NCBI GenBank assembly: GCA_012295275.1
Contig: CM022669.1
Location: 7,017,489-7,079,988 of the forward strand
Length of the DNA: 62,500 bases
Source: Chrysomallon squamiferum
Lineage: Eukaryota; Mollusca; Gastropoda; Neomphalida; Peltospiridae
Direction of reading: 5' to 3'
Made by a program: the position numbers and the translations under genes. Below, piece after piece: positions 47,840 to 59,619 of this stretch. Every line of letters starts with the position of its first letter. Within the stretch, counting starts at the first letter, position 1. Below the pieces are notes generated by a model that worked only from the letters and a program-made list of their open reading frames with translations, had not been told where the DNA came from and did not search any database.

Positions 47840-48390
47840 CAATGGCAGGGCATTCCATGGAAGCATCAATGTCAACATTCTTCTACTGAGCTAAAACTAA
47901 CAACAAGTGAGAATACAAACACTCAAATATTGATGACTGGAAATAGGTTCACTTCACAGACAAGCCAGAAATAGAAATTTCCTTCAGTCAATTAAGAAAA
48001 CACGTTAGAGGCTCAAATGACAATCTTCTAAAGTAAAAACTCTAAGGATGTCTTGAAAGCTGCTAAATAAGTCATTTCACATATGTATATTTGGCAGAGG
48101 AAAGCTGAAAGTGAACAATGGCTTTCTAAATTAACGTGAAAACGTGGGAACTGTGGATAAAGACTTGAAATTACATCAATTCAAAACGAGTGCTCAAGCT
48201 GCCAAATCTGATTGATGGATGAATAGATGTAGGCTTCTGATTGTCAACAGAAGTTCTATATGAAGCATGAAGCATTTTACCAGCCATCTCTTACAGTTGA
48301 GAAACTTCAGATTCTATGAATTTTTCATGTGATATGTTCAGTCTATACCTCAATATCTCCTGATGTCCAGATTAATTATTCTGGGATGTG
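47840..48390. promoter_or_regulatory. Candidate conserved noncoding element B
   Basis: A 550-bp island of even composition with TEAD-type CATTCC (47851), SOX-type AACAATGG (48114-48121) and the PBX/HOX-type TGATTGATGG (48209-48218). No reading frame. Judged by texture and motifs only. Confidence 0.25.
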
Positions 48391-48838
48391 GTATCTTTGC
48401 ATACCGTATATGTCATCCAACTACAGGAATATAAATATCAAGCTACATTGAACAAATTCTTCTGCAATAAAAATTCTGTGACTTACTGCCCATGACAGAA
48501 TATCATAAATGTTCACTTTTATGAGGACTGCTCTGAAATAGACTACAGCAGCATGTGATAAATTATTTATAGCAGAAATAAAGATCACAGTGTGCATTTG
48601 AAACATTCAGTCATGTCATTTGTGATGGAGCTGCAATGCAAACTGTCAAAAAAACAAACCCAACATTTTAAAAAATTAATGTCCTTCTGCTGAAATTATG
48701 TAACCAGTGATGGGAAAAAAACTGCTTTTAATGCTGACATATGTTAATGTATTTGACTGGTTGTATTGATAGTAGAAAAAGTTTGTTAATGAGTTATTTC
48801 CAGTGTATGTGCATGTATGTATTTTATGTGAAGCTAGT

Positions 48839-49048
48839 GACTGGTCACTATTTATTAAAAACCACGGTATGTCAGGCCTGTGACTGATCACTATTTATTA
48901 AAAACCACGGTATGTCAGGCCTGTGACTGGTCACTATTTATTAAAAACCACGGTATGTCAAGCCTGTGACTGGTCACTATTTATTAAAAACCACGGTATG
49001 TCAGGCCCAGTGACTGATCACTATTTATTCAAAAAAATGGTATGTCAA
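48839..49048. repeat. 43-bp minisatellite, five copies
   Basis: The unit GACTGGTCACTATTTATTAA plus AAACCACGGTATGTCAGGCCTGT starts at 48839, 48882, 48925, 48968 and 49012; the last copy is diverged. Copies alternate between GACTGG and GACTGA. Confidence 0.95.
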
Positions 49049-49127
49049 GTTCATGGTGGACACACACACACACACACTGTAATTAAATGGTTGGTTGTAT
49101 TGGTTGTTCTAACACAGGGTTTCTCAT

Positions 49128-49192
49128 ACGCCAGTTCAGCAGAATCCAGAGGTTCTACATAAGCTATCACTGGTTCTGGGTTCAATTTCTGA
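49128..49192 (+). mobile_element. Possible decayed tRNA-derived SINE head
   Basis: A-box-like CCAGTTCAGCAG (49131) and B-box-like GGGTTCAATTTC (49178-49189) are about 47 bp apart, the spacing of a tRNA promoter. The rest does not fold into an intact tRNA by eye. Confidence 0.3.
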
Positions 49193-49734
49193 GAAACTCT
49201 TCATATTCAGAGCTTAAGGATTCATCATTAAAAACAAAATCCAAATGGTAAATATTCTCACTTTCTGGCATGTTTTCTTTTGTCTTTAATGCTGTTATCT
49301 AAGGAAATTAAAAGACGAATTTTATTGTAAAAATAATGGTAGTGTTTATATCTTATTTTTTGTTTTGTTTTGTATGTGTATGCATTTGTGCATATGCACT
49401 GGCTTTTAAATCTTTTTCTACGTAGATTTTTGAAAACTGAATAAAAGAAATATTATTCTTTTCAGGACTGCTGACAATACATTTTTAAATTCATTCCATA
49501 AATCAGCTGTTATTTAGAAAGAAAAAGGAAAAATTAGCAAGAAAACAAGAATTTCAAAAAAGAAAAAGAAAAAAAAAAGCATTCGATTAGTTGTAATTTG
49601 AGTCCCATTTACTTTGTTATGTCCAAAATTCATCAGGAGATTCTACAGTAGTTATGTGTATGTGTGATAACAAATCAAAAACCAGTGTAACTGATTAAAC
49701 TCTGATAATATTGATCTTTGTTCATCAGATGACT

Positions 49735-50142
49735 TCATTTATTATCACAATCACCAATAACCTTAGACCATCTCACTGAAATTAGTTTTACAGCTTTGTC
49801 CGTAAGATTTTCTTCAGTCAGATACATTAATACTGCAAACATTACCAACAGGAGAGTGCAATAGACAATGGTATTACCAATATAATAAGACAGAGCAGAG
49901 GCATAGCATGGGTTTGCCAGTGCCTGGAGCAAGGCAAGTATTGTGTCCCCTAAACTGCAGTTGACTGGTTGACATGTTTTGTTAACTGGTCCAGTTTTGT
50001 TTAGTTTGATATTCTTCAGGACAAATATAAAGGGGATCCCAGAGGGACTCCTGGGATAGCTTTGGCAACACCCAGCCCAACTGAAGAAATAACAGTAATA
50101 ATGAGACACAGTAATACACATTAATATTACCAATACAACCAA
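49735..50142 (-). other. Open frame island of 135 codons, function unknown
   Basis: The minus frame is open for 135 codons, has three hydrophobic stretches (VLVILMCITV; LSYYIGNTIVYC; LLLVMFAVLM) and six Cys. The central part, from TTTCTTCAG (near 50080) to a possible donor TTG|GTAATA (near 49875), has balanced composition. I recognise no family. It may be a degenerate repeat, since GCAAGGCAAGTATTGTGTCCCC resembles SINE-body wording. Confidence 0.2.
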
Positions 50143-52109
50143 TCAAAGAAAACATGTATTACTAATGCAACCAGTAAGATAGAGGGACATGTATTAATAC
50201 TACCAAAAGAACCAATCAGATAAAGTAGTACATTAAAAACAATCAAATAGCCAATCAAACAGAGTAATTCTTAATAATAACAATATAGGCAATCACATTG
50301 AGTAATTCATAAATAATAAGAATACAGCAAGTCAGCTAAGGTAAGACATTAATATTACCTAAATAAACAAAAGGAAAAAGTAATATATATTAATATTAAC
50401 AATACAATCTATCAGAGTAATGTATGGAACTTGATGGTCCTTTATCTGAAATGCTTGGGAGTGGATGTATTTTGGTTTTTGGAATTATTTTAAATTGAGA
50501 ATATAATGACATAACCTCTAAGTCTAATAAAAATTCCAGTTCTGTTTCAAACAGAGCTTATACAGATAGTCTGGTGGATTATTTTTGTATATATTTTTGA
50601 TAATTTCATTCATATAATAAAGTTTGTGTAAGCTAAACCAATCAAAAACTGTAAGGTATCACCATTTCGTTTGGTCCCAAAAAGTTAAAAATCTTAATTT
50701 CAGAATTTCAAACCAAGCAAATTAATACATATTAGTCTCAACAATCTATCATAGCCTGTTCTTTTATTTAAAACAACGACAACAATGATGATGACAACAA
50801 CATCAACAACAATAATAATATCAGTGCAACAGGACACTCTATTATCAGATATTTTAATGCATATTAGTTTTACAAATGTGAACAATCTGCGTCATTCAAA
50901 CACATTAATATACCCAATTAAATCAACTGGACAGACCAATTAATTTTAACAATATAAAATCCAGTTTCTCAAATACATTATCTCTAACTTCTTGATACAT
51001 TAATTAATTCCTTTCATGTGTGACAGATAAAAAGAAAATATCACAAGTCTAATGAAGATTATTTTGTGTTTGTAATATGACATTGACAAAAAAGAAAAAA
51101 CATTTTCAGAGACTGATATTGTACTGAAATACTTTACTATCAGGACATGTTTATCTCTGGTTGCTTAAAACAGTTACTTGGAAATGTATAAAATATGATT
51201 AGACCATTTTCCATTGTAAACTTAAAGAAAGAAGGAAAAAATTAGTAATAATAAATAAAAAAAAAAAAAAAAAAAAACCCATAGTAATTATATATATACA
51301 ATATAGTTTATTTTAGTTTACTTCTATAAAATGAACGATTAACAAACAAAACAGTTATTTGAAAACCTATACAACATGTATTTTTAGGTATTTTGTTTGT
51401 ACTGACCAAGGTGTATTATAACAAAATCAGCTATGAGCATACAAAACATTCACACTATATCAAATATGTTATATAGTTTATAATATACACTTCAAATCCT
51501 ACCTAAGATTTGACAGAAATATAATCATGAATAACAATAAAATTCTAACAGATATAAGTATACATGTAATTTAAGATTCTTTGAAAAGAACATGGTGGAA
51601 GAAAAAAAAATGAATTAGTAATAATGATTGTCCTCATGCAAGGGACTCAACCACAATTTTCAAATAGAAGGATTTAGTCATGAATAAAGAATAAAGAGGT
51701 AAGAATATCTAGGAGGTTATTGACTTACACTGAAATATAAACATCATTATCAAACACTGCACTCTTTGTTCAAAGAATGCCAGTAAGAGAGGATCAAACA
51801 GTGCATTCTTTGTTCTCGCTTACACACTGGAAACAGTAAAGAGTAACAGATTGAAACAGGATTAGTTTTAGAATAAGCATTCATGTACAGATTTCTGAGC
51901 CTTCACTATTCAGGCAGGTATATTAGTACTATTAATGCATGACTGTGCTGAATAAAGGCAATGAATGAATGAATGTTTAATAAAATATCAGAACAGACTG
52001 TTAGTTATTAGTGATCTGGGAAACTGCTGGACTGACATCAATGGTTTGAGAGTCAGGTAACTGATGTACAAGACACTGCTGATGGAATGAATCAATATTT
52101 ATTTAAAGA
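50143..52109. other. AT-rich sequence without gene
   Basis: Between 50143 and 50420 the phrase AATATTACCAATACAACCAATC recurs about every 50-60 bp, a degenerate minisatellite. Poly(A) lies at 51258-51276. No gene is seen. Confidence 0.5.
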
Positions 52110-52788
52110 CAATTCATTATGAGTTTAATTCATTCCATGACTGAAATTAATTGAAATACCATTAATCCGTTCCAGCCCCCCAAAATCACGCCATAATTTT
52201 TTTTAATGTGTTTTTAAATAAGAAAAATGTATTTATAAATGACAAATATTGTATAAAATAAAATAAAAGAGAATGTAAAGAAATAATTTGGTTCTGTAAA
52301 ATGTATTTATCTTGGAGTCCAGACAATTATTTTAACATCTTTGGATGGAGTTACAGCCTTTATCAACTCCTTCTGCTTCAGAATGATACAATACTCATAC
52401 TGACTAGCCAAGTCGACTACATGCACACCTTGCTCAAGCTTTAATGCAATGGACATCATCCACTTCTTCTTATCAGCACTGTCCTTTGCACTCACTTTCT
52501 TACAATCCATGGTCAGAAAAAAGACATTTGGTAAAAACTGCACAAAATGTGAACACAACACGACAGAGATGCTTCCATGGTGAGGTAACCACATGAAGTA
52601 AACAAGTGAGACGCTGGATGCTGGCTGGATGTTGTGTTGTTCATTGTGCCAACTAGCAGCTGCATATCTGAAGCTCGTTCATAACTCAAATTTTGGCTCA
52701 CAACTCAAAGCAAAAAAATTGACCAAGCGACTACTCATAACTCGGAAAACTCTTAAGTTGAGGGACTCAAAAGTCAAGGTACCACTGT
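52110..52788 (-). mobile_element. Tigger/pogo-type DNA transposon remnant
   Basis: The right end reads, on the minus strand, CAGTGGTACCTTGACTTTTG followed by AGTCCCTCAAC, next to a TA, the typical inverted end of Tigger-like elements. The left end is decayed but keeps TTATGAGTTTAATTCATTCC and TTAATCCGTTCCAG, which fit the same end with CG changed to CA/TG. Inside, 52307-52594 (minus) encodes KKVSAKDSADKKKWMMSI, LKLEQGVHVVDLASQY and ILKQKELIKAVTPSKDVKI, the N-terminal helix-turn-helix region of a pogo/Tigger transposase. The catalytic part is missing, so it is a short non-autonomous relic. Confidence 0.75.
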
Positions 52789-52910
52789 ATATATATATAT
52801 ATAAAAAAACACTCTCGACATTCCATATAAACTATTATCAGTAACAATTTGAATCAGCAGGAAAATTGGGTATTTTGTTTTATGCTCATTATCTGGCACT
52901 GGCTGGCAGG

Positions 52911-52978
52911 AGGATAGCTCAGTGAATTGACTCATAAAGAATATTTATCCCTAGTAATCTGATCAGTAAATTCCTGCT
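52911..52978 (+). mobile_element. Decayed tRNA-derived SINE head
   Basis: GGATAGCTCAGTGAATTGAC has a tRNA 5' end and A box (TAGCTCAGTG), and about 45 bp later CAGTAAATTCCTGC fits a decayed B box (GGTTCAATTCC). It lies just right of the Tigger relic. Confidence 0.4.
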
Positions 52979-53919
52979 TCATCTTTGTTAATACTTACAT
53001 GACTCAGGATTGTAACTAGCTTCAATTTTCAGCCTGGTGATACTGCTAATACAACAGACTACTTTGTTTCTTGTATGACAGTTGTTGTTTTTTTGTTCTT
53101 CTTTTAAGAAGTCATGATTTTACATTTTATAAATAACTCTTTAGAGCTATGAATAACCTTTCATTTAATATTTCTACATAATCGCTTCTATATTCCAGTG
53201 AAGTCAAGCGTTTTAACTGATTGTTGTAAAATCACGACTGTCTCTCTCTGGGTGGTTATCAGATTTCATTTAGTGTGTTTAAAATTTTGTTACAATGAAT
53301 GGGAAATAAATACATGAGCAACAACAATAATAAATGTTTAAATCTCAACATCATACCAAGTAATCATAATTATGAAAACAGAATTTTGCACACCACGTCT
53401 TTCAGAATGAACTGCATTTCTTATCTCCATTGTCATCCACCTATAGACAACTAATGATTTTAAACATATACATGTTCCACTCCATGAAAATTGGACTGTT
53501 TGTATGAGTACCTGGGAAAGACAATTAGGCTTTGTCAACAAATGTATTTATTCAAGTATAATTAACACACACACACACACATGAACACAAACACACACAC
53601 ACATGCGCATGCACACACACGCACACACACACACACACACATTTCCATGGTATTAATAATGACTGTGTGCAATTTTAAATATTCATAACAATTTGTTTTT
53701 CATTTTTTAATTCACTGTTGAAATTGCCAACTTTGAACAAGTCTGTCATCATTATGAGTTACAAATGGTGATACAGTTCTGTAGTTCTCATTGTCAGAGC
53801 CATATTAACCTAGAAACAAAAGTATCACATGTTATGAAACTACACTAAATATCTGCAAGTTGTCTGGAGAAACTGGCATCTTGCAATCTGGAAAGATTAT
53901 TGTTCACATGTCAGGACAA
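52979..53919. other. Sequence without gene, with CA runs
   Basis: CA/GCAC microsatellites lie at 53565-53641. Nothing else recognised. Confidence 0.5.
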
Positions 53920-54200
53920 CTGCATCTTTAATTATTCATCAGTTCAGGTAACATTATATTGAAGCCATTAAATCTCCTTAAATTTCTCATTAGAATCACT
54001 TTTCTGGATTTAACATTGTAATGCTTGCCTTGGGGACAAACTGTCACATCATTCACAACCTCTAAGCAATGTGCTTGTAATTGTGTACTTACAAGGAAAT
54101 TATTCTGTTAATGAAGTGTCAAACAAATGTGCCTTGTTATTTATTTGTATCTGTAGCAAATGAAAAAATTAATTACCTTACTATGCAAATATATAATTTA
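53920..54200. promoter_or_regulatory. Candidate conserved noncoding element C
   Basis: A 280-bp island dense in homeodomain-type words (CCATTAAATC, CATTAGAATC, TTAATGAAG, TAATTAC) and a second POU octamer ATGCAAAT (54183-54190). No reading frame. Texture-based call. Confidence 0.3.
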
Positions 54201-54389
54201 TTATTTAAGTCATAGATAAAAAAAATTATTTTCCTTGGATCAGTGGTTATTCATCATTATTTATAACCCAATGCTGTTATCTGTTGTTTTTTTTTTTTTT
54301 TTTTTTTTTTTTTTCATTTATATATTTTTTCATTAAAATATAAAAAATCAATTTAAATACATCACAAACAAATTAGTTTTTTTTTAAAG

Positions 54390-54720
54390 CCCCATTGCCA
54401 CATACCCCTCACAAGCATAATCCAAACATGCTCAAAATACATTTCTCAGCTGATATTCAGTTGTTCATTCAATCACAGTATTTGTCATAGCTCACAGATC
54501 ATCTAAAGACAGAGGTTTAGTTGAATGAACAGAGGGGGTCTTTATGTATTCCCATAAAAAAAAATACACTGGAGTCAAATTTCTTGGTCATGGAGGCCAA
54601 GAAATCAATCCAGTCCACCTTTTAGAGAACTTTTCATTTTGAAACTAATACTTAGAGAAAACTGACAAAGGGCACCATTTTGTTGAAACACTGTATTCTC
54701 CATCAAATTTTAACTGTTTA
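54390..54720 (-). pseudogene. Mariner/Tc1-type transposase pseudogene (C-terminal part)
   Basis: Read on the minus strand across frames, the segment shows ISWPP then PRNLTPVYFFLWEYIK (near 54605-54540), the decayed form of the WPPxSPDLTPxDFFLWGY block of mariner-like transposases, then SLDDL (near 54513-54495) and a region like the family's C-terminal helix. A stop interrupts the WPP block where the family has Arg, consistent with CGA changed to TGA. Upstream, STKWCPLSVFSKY may be the decayed QQDGAPPH region. The element is dead. Confidence 0.6.
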
Positions 54721-55169
54721 AGTTCAGAAACAGGGTAATTTTGCCATATTTTATAATAGCAATTACCATTATAAATATTCAAAAGTACACAGACTTCATG
54801 GACACCCAGTGCATGTTCATAGTCATACACACAATCATAAAAACATGTGTACTTTGAAATACATGAAATGTGAATCCAAGTTAATGGTTTATTATGACAG
54901 TCATAGTAAATGTCTACTAAACGTCAGTTGAGAAACAGGCTGTGTTTTGGATTTTGTGTACTAAAACAATAGATACAACAATCCAGTCAGATTTTTTAAC
55001 TTATTGGTCATTTCTCATTTTCCCTCTGACAAACTGTTGGTTTCATACAATTTCAGGTGATGACCACTATGTTTTAGATTGTCAAATAACGTCTGTTTTC
55101 CTGTCTTATATTGCAGGGCTAAATCTGTCTACACAGCGGATTTGATGGAAACTCATTAATTTTACTTCT
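54721..55169. other. Sequence without gene
   Basis: Nothing recognised. It may include further decayed parts of the mariner-like element. Confidence 0.4.
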
Positions 55170-55570
55170 GTCTGCAATGAAAGTTTAACACATTTTTTAG
55201 GTCACTTTGCCATTACAAATTCCAAAAGACAATACAAAATATGCTCTGTATGTATTTGTGCAGACTGCTGCTTTTTAATTGTAAATGAGTTAATTCACTT
55301 AGATATAATATGCACTAATAATAATCTTGTTAATCTAGCTGCATGTAATAATTACAAGAAATATGGGGTCACTGTATATTAATCTTTCCAAGAAACAGAA
55401 TTATTTTGTACCACATGATAATTTAATTACTTGCAAATAGCTGTCCTGTTTAAGAAGTGACCATACTTGCATACCTGTGGGAAGGTGTAGACAAAGTTAA
55501 TTAGTATGTAAACTGTTCTTCTTTTCTATAATGTGCACCATGAATCCAAAGTAGACAGTATCTAGATCAG
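55170..55570. promoter_or_regulatory. Candidate conserved noncoding element D
   Basis: A 400-bp, repeat-free stretch with many TAAT-core words (TTTTTAATTGTAAATGAG, GTTAATTCACTT, TGTTAATCTAGC, TAATTACTTG) and CAAGAAATATGGGG. No reading frame. Texture-based call. Confidence 0.25.
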
Positions 55571-56946
55571 TCAGTTTTGTTTGTAATAGATTAATGATAG
55601 CTGGATGGGACTTTGAAACTGTGTCAGTTTACGATGAAATCTGGATCAATCACAGATCACTTTTAACAGTCTACTACTACTACTATTACTACTACTACCA
55701 CCACCACCACCACACACACACATGCTTAGATAAACTATATATATATATATATATATAAAATTTAAATATAAAAGGTCAGTCTTTATAAATGCAACAGAGT
55801 TTATCTAAAGAAATGTATTTGTAAAAGTATACAAGTTTCATTGATTGATAGTTTGTCCTTTGGTATCATCTTACCTCATAATCATTTTATAACTTGGACA
55901 TACAAAAACTATGCTAGTAACGTGGGAATTTCTATTGCAGCCATTATAATACTAACAGCATAATCTCAGAATAAACAGAGTAAGTCCTAATCACAATGGT
56001 GGCACCTCTGCTACCGTACATATTCACTCTGTGGCTCATTGAAAGAGAAATATTTGGGAACAGATGAAGTAAAATTATTTTTTAGAACTTTTGAAAGGTT
56101 TTTTTTTTTTTTCTTTTACTAGAACTTTTTAACAGCTTTTCAAGGTACCCTACAAAATTATACATTTTTCAATGTTTTCTGTACCTTGGTTCACAGAATA
56201 TAAATTAAATTACAGATTTTTCTTATGTGTGCATGGTTCATCTGGATGATACAGCTACATGTGTACATAGGAATGCTTATGAGGGTGGCTGCGTCTCTGA
56301 GTGTATGCATACAATTGAAGACAGGTGTTAAAAAAGGTGTCACAACTTTTGAAAATCTGGAGACTCTGCATAAAAGTACAGAGTTCATAATCACATAAAT
56401 TCTTCAAGGGATCTTAATTTTAATGTGAAAATCTCTAACTGGATAATTATCAAAAGCCAATATTGTCTTTCAACTCAAAATGACTATTTTGTAAAGCATA
56501 AAAAAGACTAGATAATTAGTCCATAATTAATGTACAAAAATATAGCCCAAGATGATAATGTATTTCAGAAATACACAAAATATCTTTGTGTCTAATTTTC
56601 TGTATGAATGTTTGTTATAATCAAACAATTTTCACATTAATATACTGCAGATGTTTTAGCCAGCCTAACACAACTGACATAAATATATATATTAATTTTT
56701 GAATACTTCATAATTTTCTTGAAAATAAGTCATTATTAAAGATAATGCCGTATGGATCCAGTCTAATCACTTCATCAACATATTTCTGAAAAAGTATGTA
56801 AATTTCACAAGCTTTTATAAACTGTAGCAAAAAACAACCAATATGTTTACAACAGGCAAAGGTACTGATCTATATCATCTGAAATGAATGAATGAATAAA
56901 TAATTGGGTTATATACAATATTCCAGTTAAAAAAAAATAAAAAAAA

Positions 56947-56982
<36 letters not shown>

Positions 56983-58207
56983 TAAAATGAGAAAAGCCAT
57001 CAAAAAGAATTCAGATATAAACAGTAAAATGATAAAAAAAAAATAAAAAAAGGCATTAAAATTATTTGATATTTTTTATATCATTAAAACCCCAGCACAC
57101 AGCTTTAGTTTTAAATGTGTCATTTCATTTGTTTAAATGTTAATAACCAGAAATGAAAATATATATGAAGATGAGTGTCAGTTGTATTATATATTCATGA
57201 TTAAAGTATTTAATTGTCAGTGTGTATATTTCAAAGTGATTGATGTCTAACAACATAATCATTGTCAGTTTGATCATAATGCAACACTATTACTTGTACT
57301 GAGTTAGGTTGTTTGTTGTATTTTATTTGTGGGGTGAGGATGTTTAAGACCTGTAGGAAAAAACAGCATTGTGTTTTTTATTAAAAATATATGATTCTGA
57401 ACAGCAGAATTTCAAAGTGTAACATTAAAATGCAACCCTTTGCAATTATATTTAAAATAAAAGAAAAACCTAATCTGATAAAATGATATCATTAATTTAT
57501 ATTTTACTATTTTAAAGAAACTTGTTTGTAAACACATGAAATAAGTATTGTCAATTCACTGATTTAATCCACGTTAATCATTTAATGATCTTCTCTGATA
57601 TTATTAGCACTGTAGTTTCAAATTTAAATAAACACTATCTGTAGTATAACTATTTTAGGGAGGATAATGTTTTTATCTAGACAGATGATATTACTTTTTG
57701 TGTATATAAAATACATTAAATTATCGTCTGTCTTTTATTTACTCGAGTACGACGCATCACCTGTCAAGTGTCATCAAAGGTATTTCGTTTACAGTTATAG
57801 TTTCTTTAATTGAAGTACAAATGGAAATTAAATAAACACTTTCAAATCTAATATATAAATTTAAAATAATAAAAGTGTTATAATAATTACAATAAAAATT
57901 TCAACAGATGTTCATTGTTACACTACAAATCGTTTTACAATATTCAAACTGATAGTAATACTGAACCGTTACTGGAATGTCACATCATGACGAGTGCTAG
58001 CTTTATCTTATTTATACCCAAATACCCAAACAGGACAAAAACGCTAAATTAATTAACATATATAGGTACGAATACTAAAGCTTACATTAACAACACTTCA
58101 AGGTTGCTACATTTATGACATCAAATGACGTTTCATACATTGAAATAAATATTTCAAACAGATCTAACAAAGTTCAAACGACTGACAGCGTAGCAAAAGA
58201 GACTTAC
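55571..58207. other. AT-rich sequence without gene
   Basis: It contains ACT/CCA/CA triplet and dinucleotide runs at 55672-55721, a TA run at 55738-55756 and an AAT run at 56950-56987. CpG dinucleotides become more frequent after 57740, towards the proposed first exon. Confidence 0.5.
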
Positions 58208-58560
58208 CTACCACTTTTTTCTTTACCATTTAAGCTTATGAAATCGAACTAATTAACAAACATATTTTAAAACCAAAATAAAAGTTTTATGAAATTAGAC
58301 ACTTGTTGGCGACAAACGAAAACATCACATGCAATACAGCACAGGAACATTTCCTCAACTTTACTGCCATTCTTTCTCTTCTTTTGGTTAATTCCTCCCT
58401 TTTCAGAAAATCTTTCAAGAGAAAATATGTTTGGCGCAAATTAATTTCTTTGTATATGAGATAAAATATTAAGTGTAGGCTATAAGTATTAAATAACTGA
58501 TAAAGTATCCTGCAAGTAGATATAATAATATTTAAAATCAGAAAAAGAAAAGAAAATAAC
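58208..58560 (-). promoter_or_regulatory. Candidate first noncoding exon / promoter of the SKI/DAC-like gene
   Basis: The minus strand reads AGTGGTAG|GTAAGTCTC, an ideal 5' splice site with the intron beginning at 58207. Upstream lie GAAAGAATGGCAGTAAAG, a short upstream frame (27 codons from that ATG), and an E2F-like TTTGCGCC near 58434-58441. Local CpG content is raised compared with the desert to the left. Linking this donor to the acceptor at 24114 would give a 34 kb 5'UTR intron; that link is inference. Confidence 0.25.
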
Positions 58561-59619
58561 ACACGATAGTTATTTAAAATGTAATGCTAAATCTTGTTTA
58601 CGTTAAAATAAATAAACGAGAATTTTTTAAAATTATAATTTTCTTTTAAATTTATTATATAGTTATAGTTCTTGTTGTTAATATCTTCATCAATATAATT
58701 ATCATAATCAACATTATTATTCTAAAAATTAGCCTGTTTGAAAATATTTGATCTTATCATTTGTAATCTTAAATAAGATTATTATTAAATATATTCTCAA
58801 GTAGTCATCTATTCTGTTTGCCACATAATTTATTCGATATTGTCTCTTTGATCAGTCAAGTTTAAAATCATAATTATCTCGCATGGTCTGTTAATATGTT
58901 TTAAAAAACGTGTATATAAATTTCAGTACCAGAATTATCTCGCCATGTGTTGTTCACATTAAGCTGATTAATTAAACTGCCAGTCTTGCACAAATACTTT
59001 TATTATTATTATTATTATTATTAATTTTGTTTTCATATAAATAATTTAGTTATCTACAATATGAGCTTAGCTGGATGGGTGTATACGTATATATTTAGAT
59101 GTATATATGCATGTAGGCTTATCCACCCATCGATCCAGGCAAACAAACAGATTTCAAAATTCATTACTAATTCTGTTCAGGATGGTGTATCGAGTCGCTT
59201 TATTTATTTATTTTTTATTTTTTGTTTATTGTTTTACGATTAAAACTATGTTAAATCCACATGAAGGTAGACTTCCCGCTGCACAACACAAAACTGTAAC
59301 AACAGCACAGGCGAGATGACTTTTGTGTGGTCAATGAACTATTTTCTCAAAATTAGAAAATATCTGAAGAATTCCGCAAACATTTTCATTTTTATTTGAA
59401 TATATTTTTGTAATGTTTAATGCGAATATCATTATAAAATAAACATAAATGAAAGTTGGTTTGTATCATGAGTTTTGTTATTACCGTGATGTTGTTATTG
59501 TTTTGTGGGGGGGGGTGTGTGTTTGTTTGTTGTTGTTTTTTTGGTGGGAAGAGTTGCTTTTTGTTTTAGTTTTCGGAATGCATTTGGTTTTACAGTTATA
59601 ATTTTGTTTTGGAGCTAAC
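58561..59619. other. Sequence without gene
   Basis: AT-rich to about 59000, then more CpG-rich. An ATT run lies at 58999-59022 and a G-run at 59506-59515. No coding signal is seen. Confidence 0.45.

Noticed and set aside
48839-49048. Regularly spaced repeats suggestive of a CRISPR array
   Set aside because: Units are contiguous with no unique spacers, and the DNA is eukaryotic; it is a minisatellite.
58287-58562. 91-codon minus-strand frame near the proposed first exon
   Set aside because: The first part is AT-rich low-complexity sequence; the last 27 codons could at most be an upstream frame in a 5'UTR.
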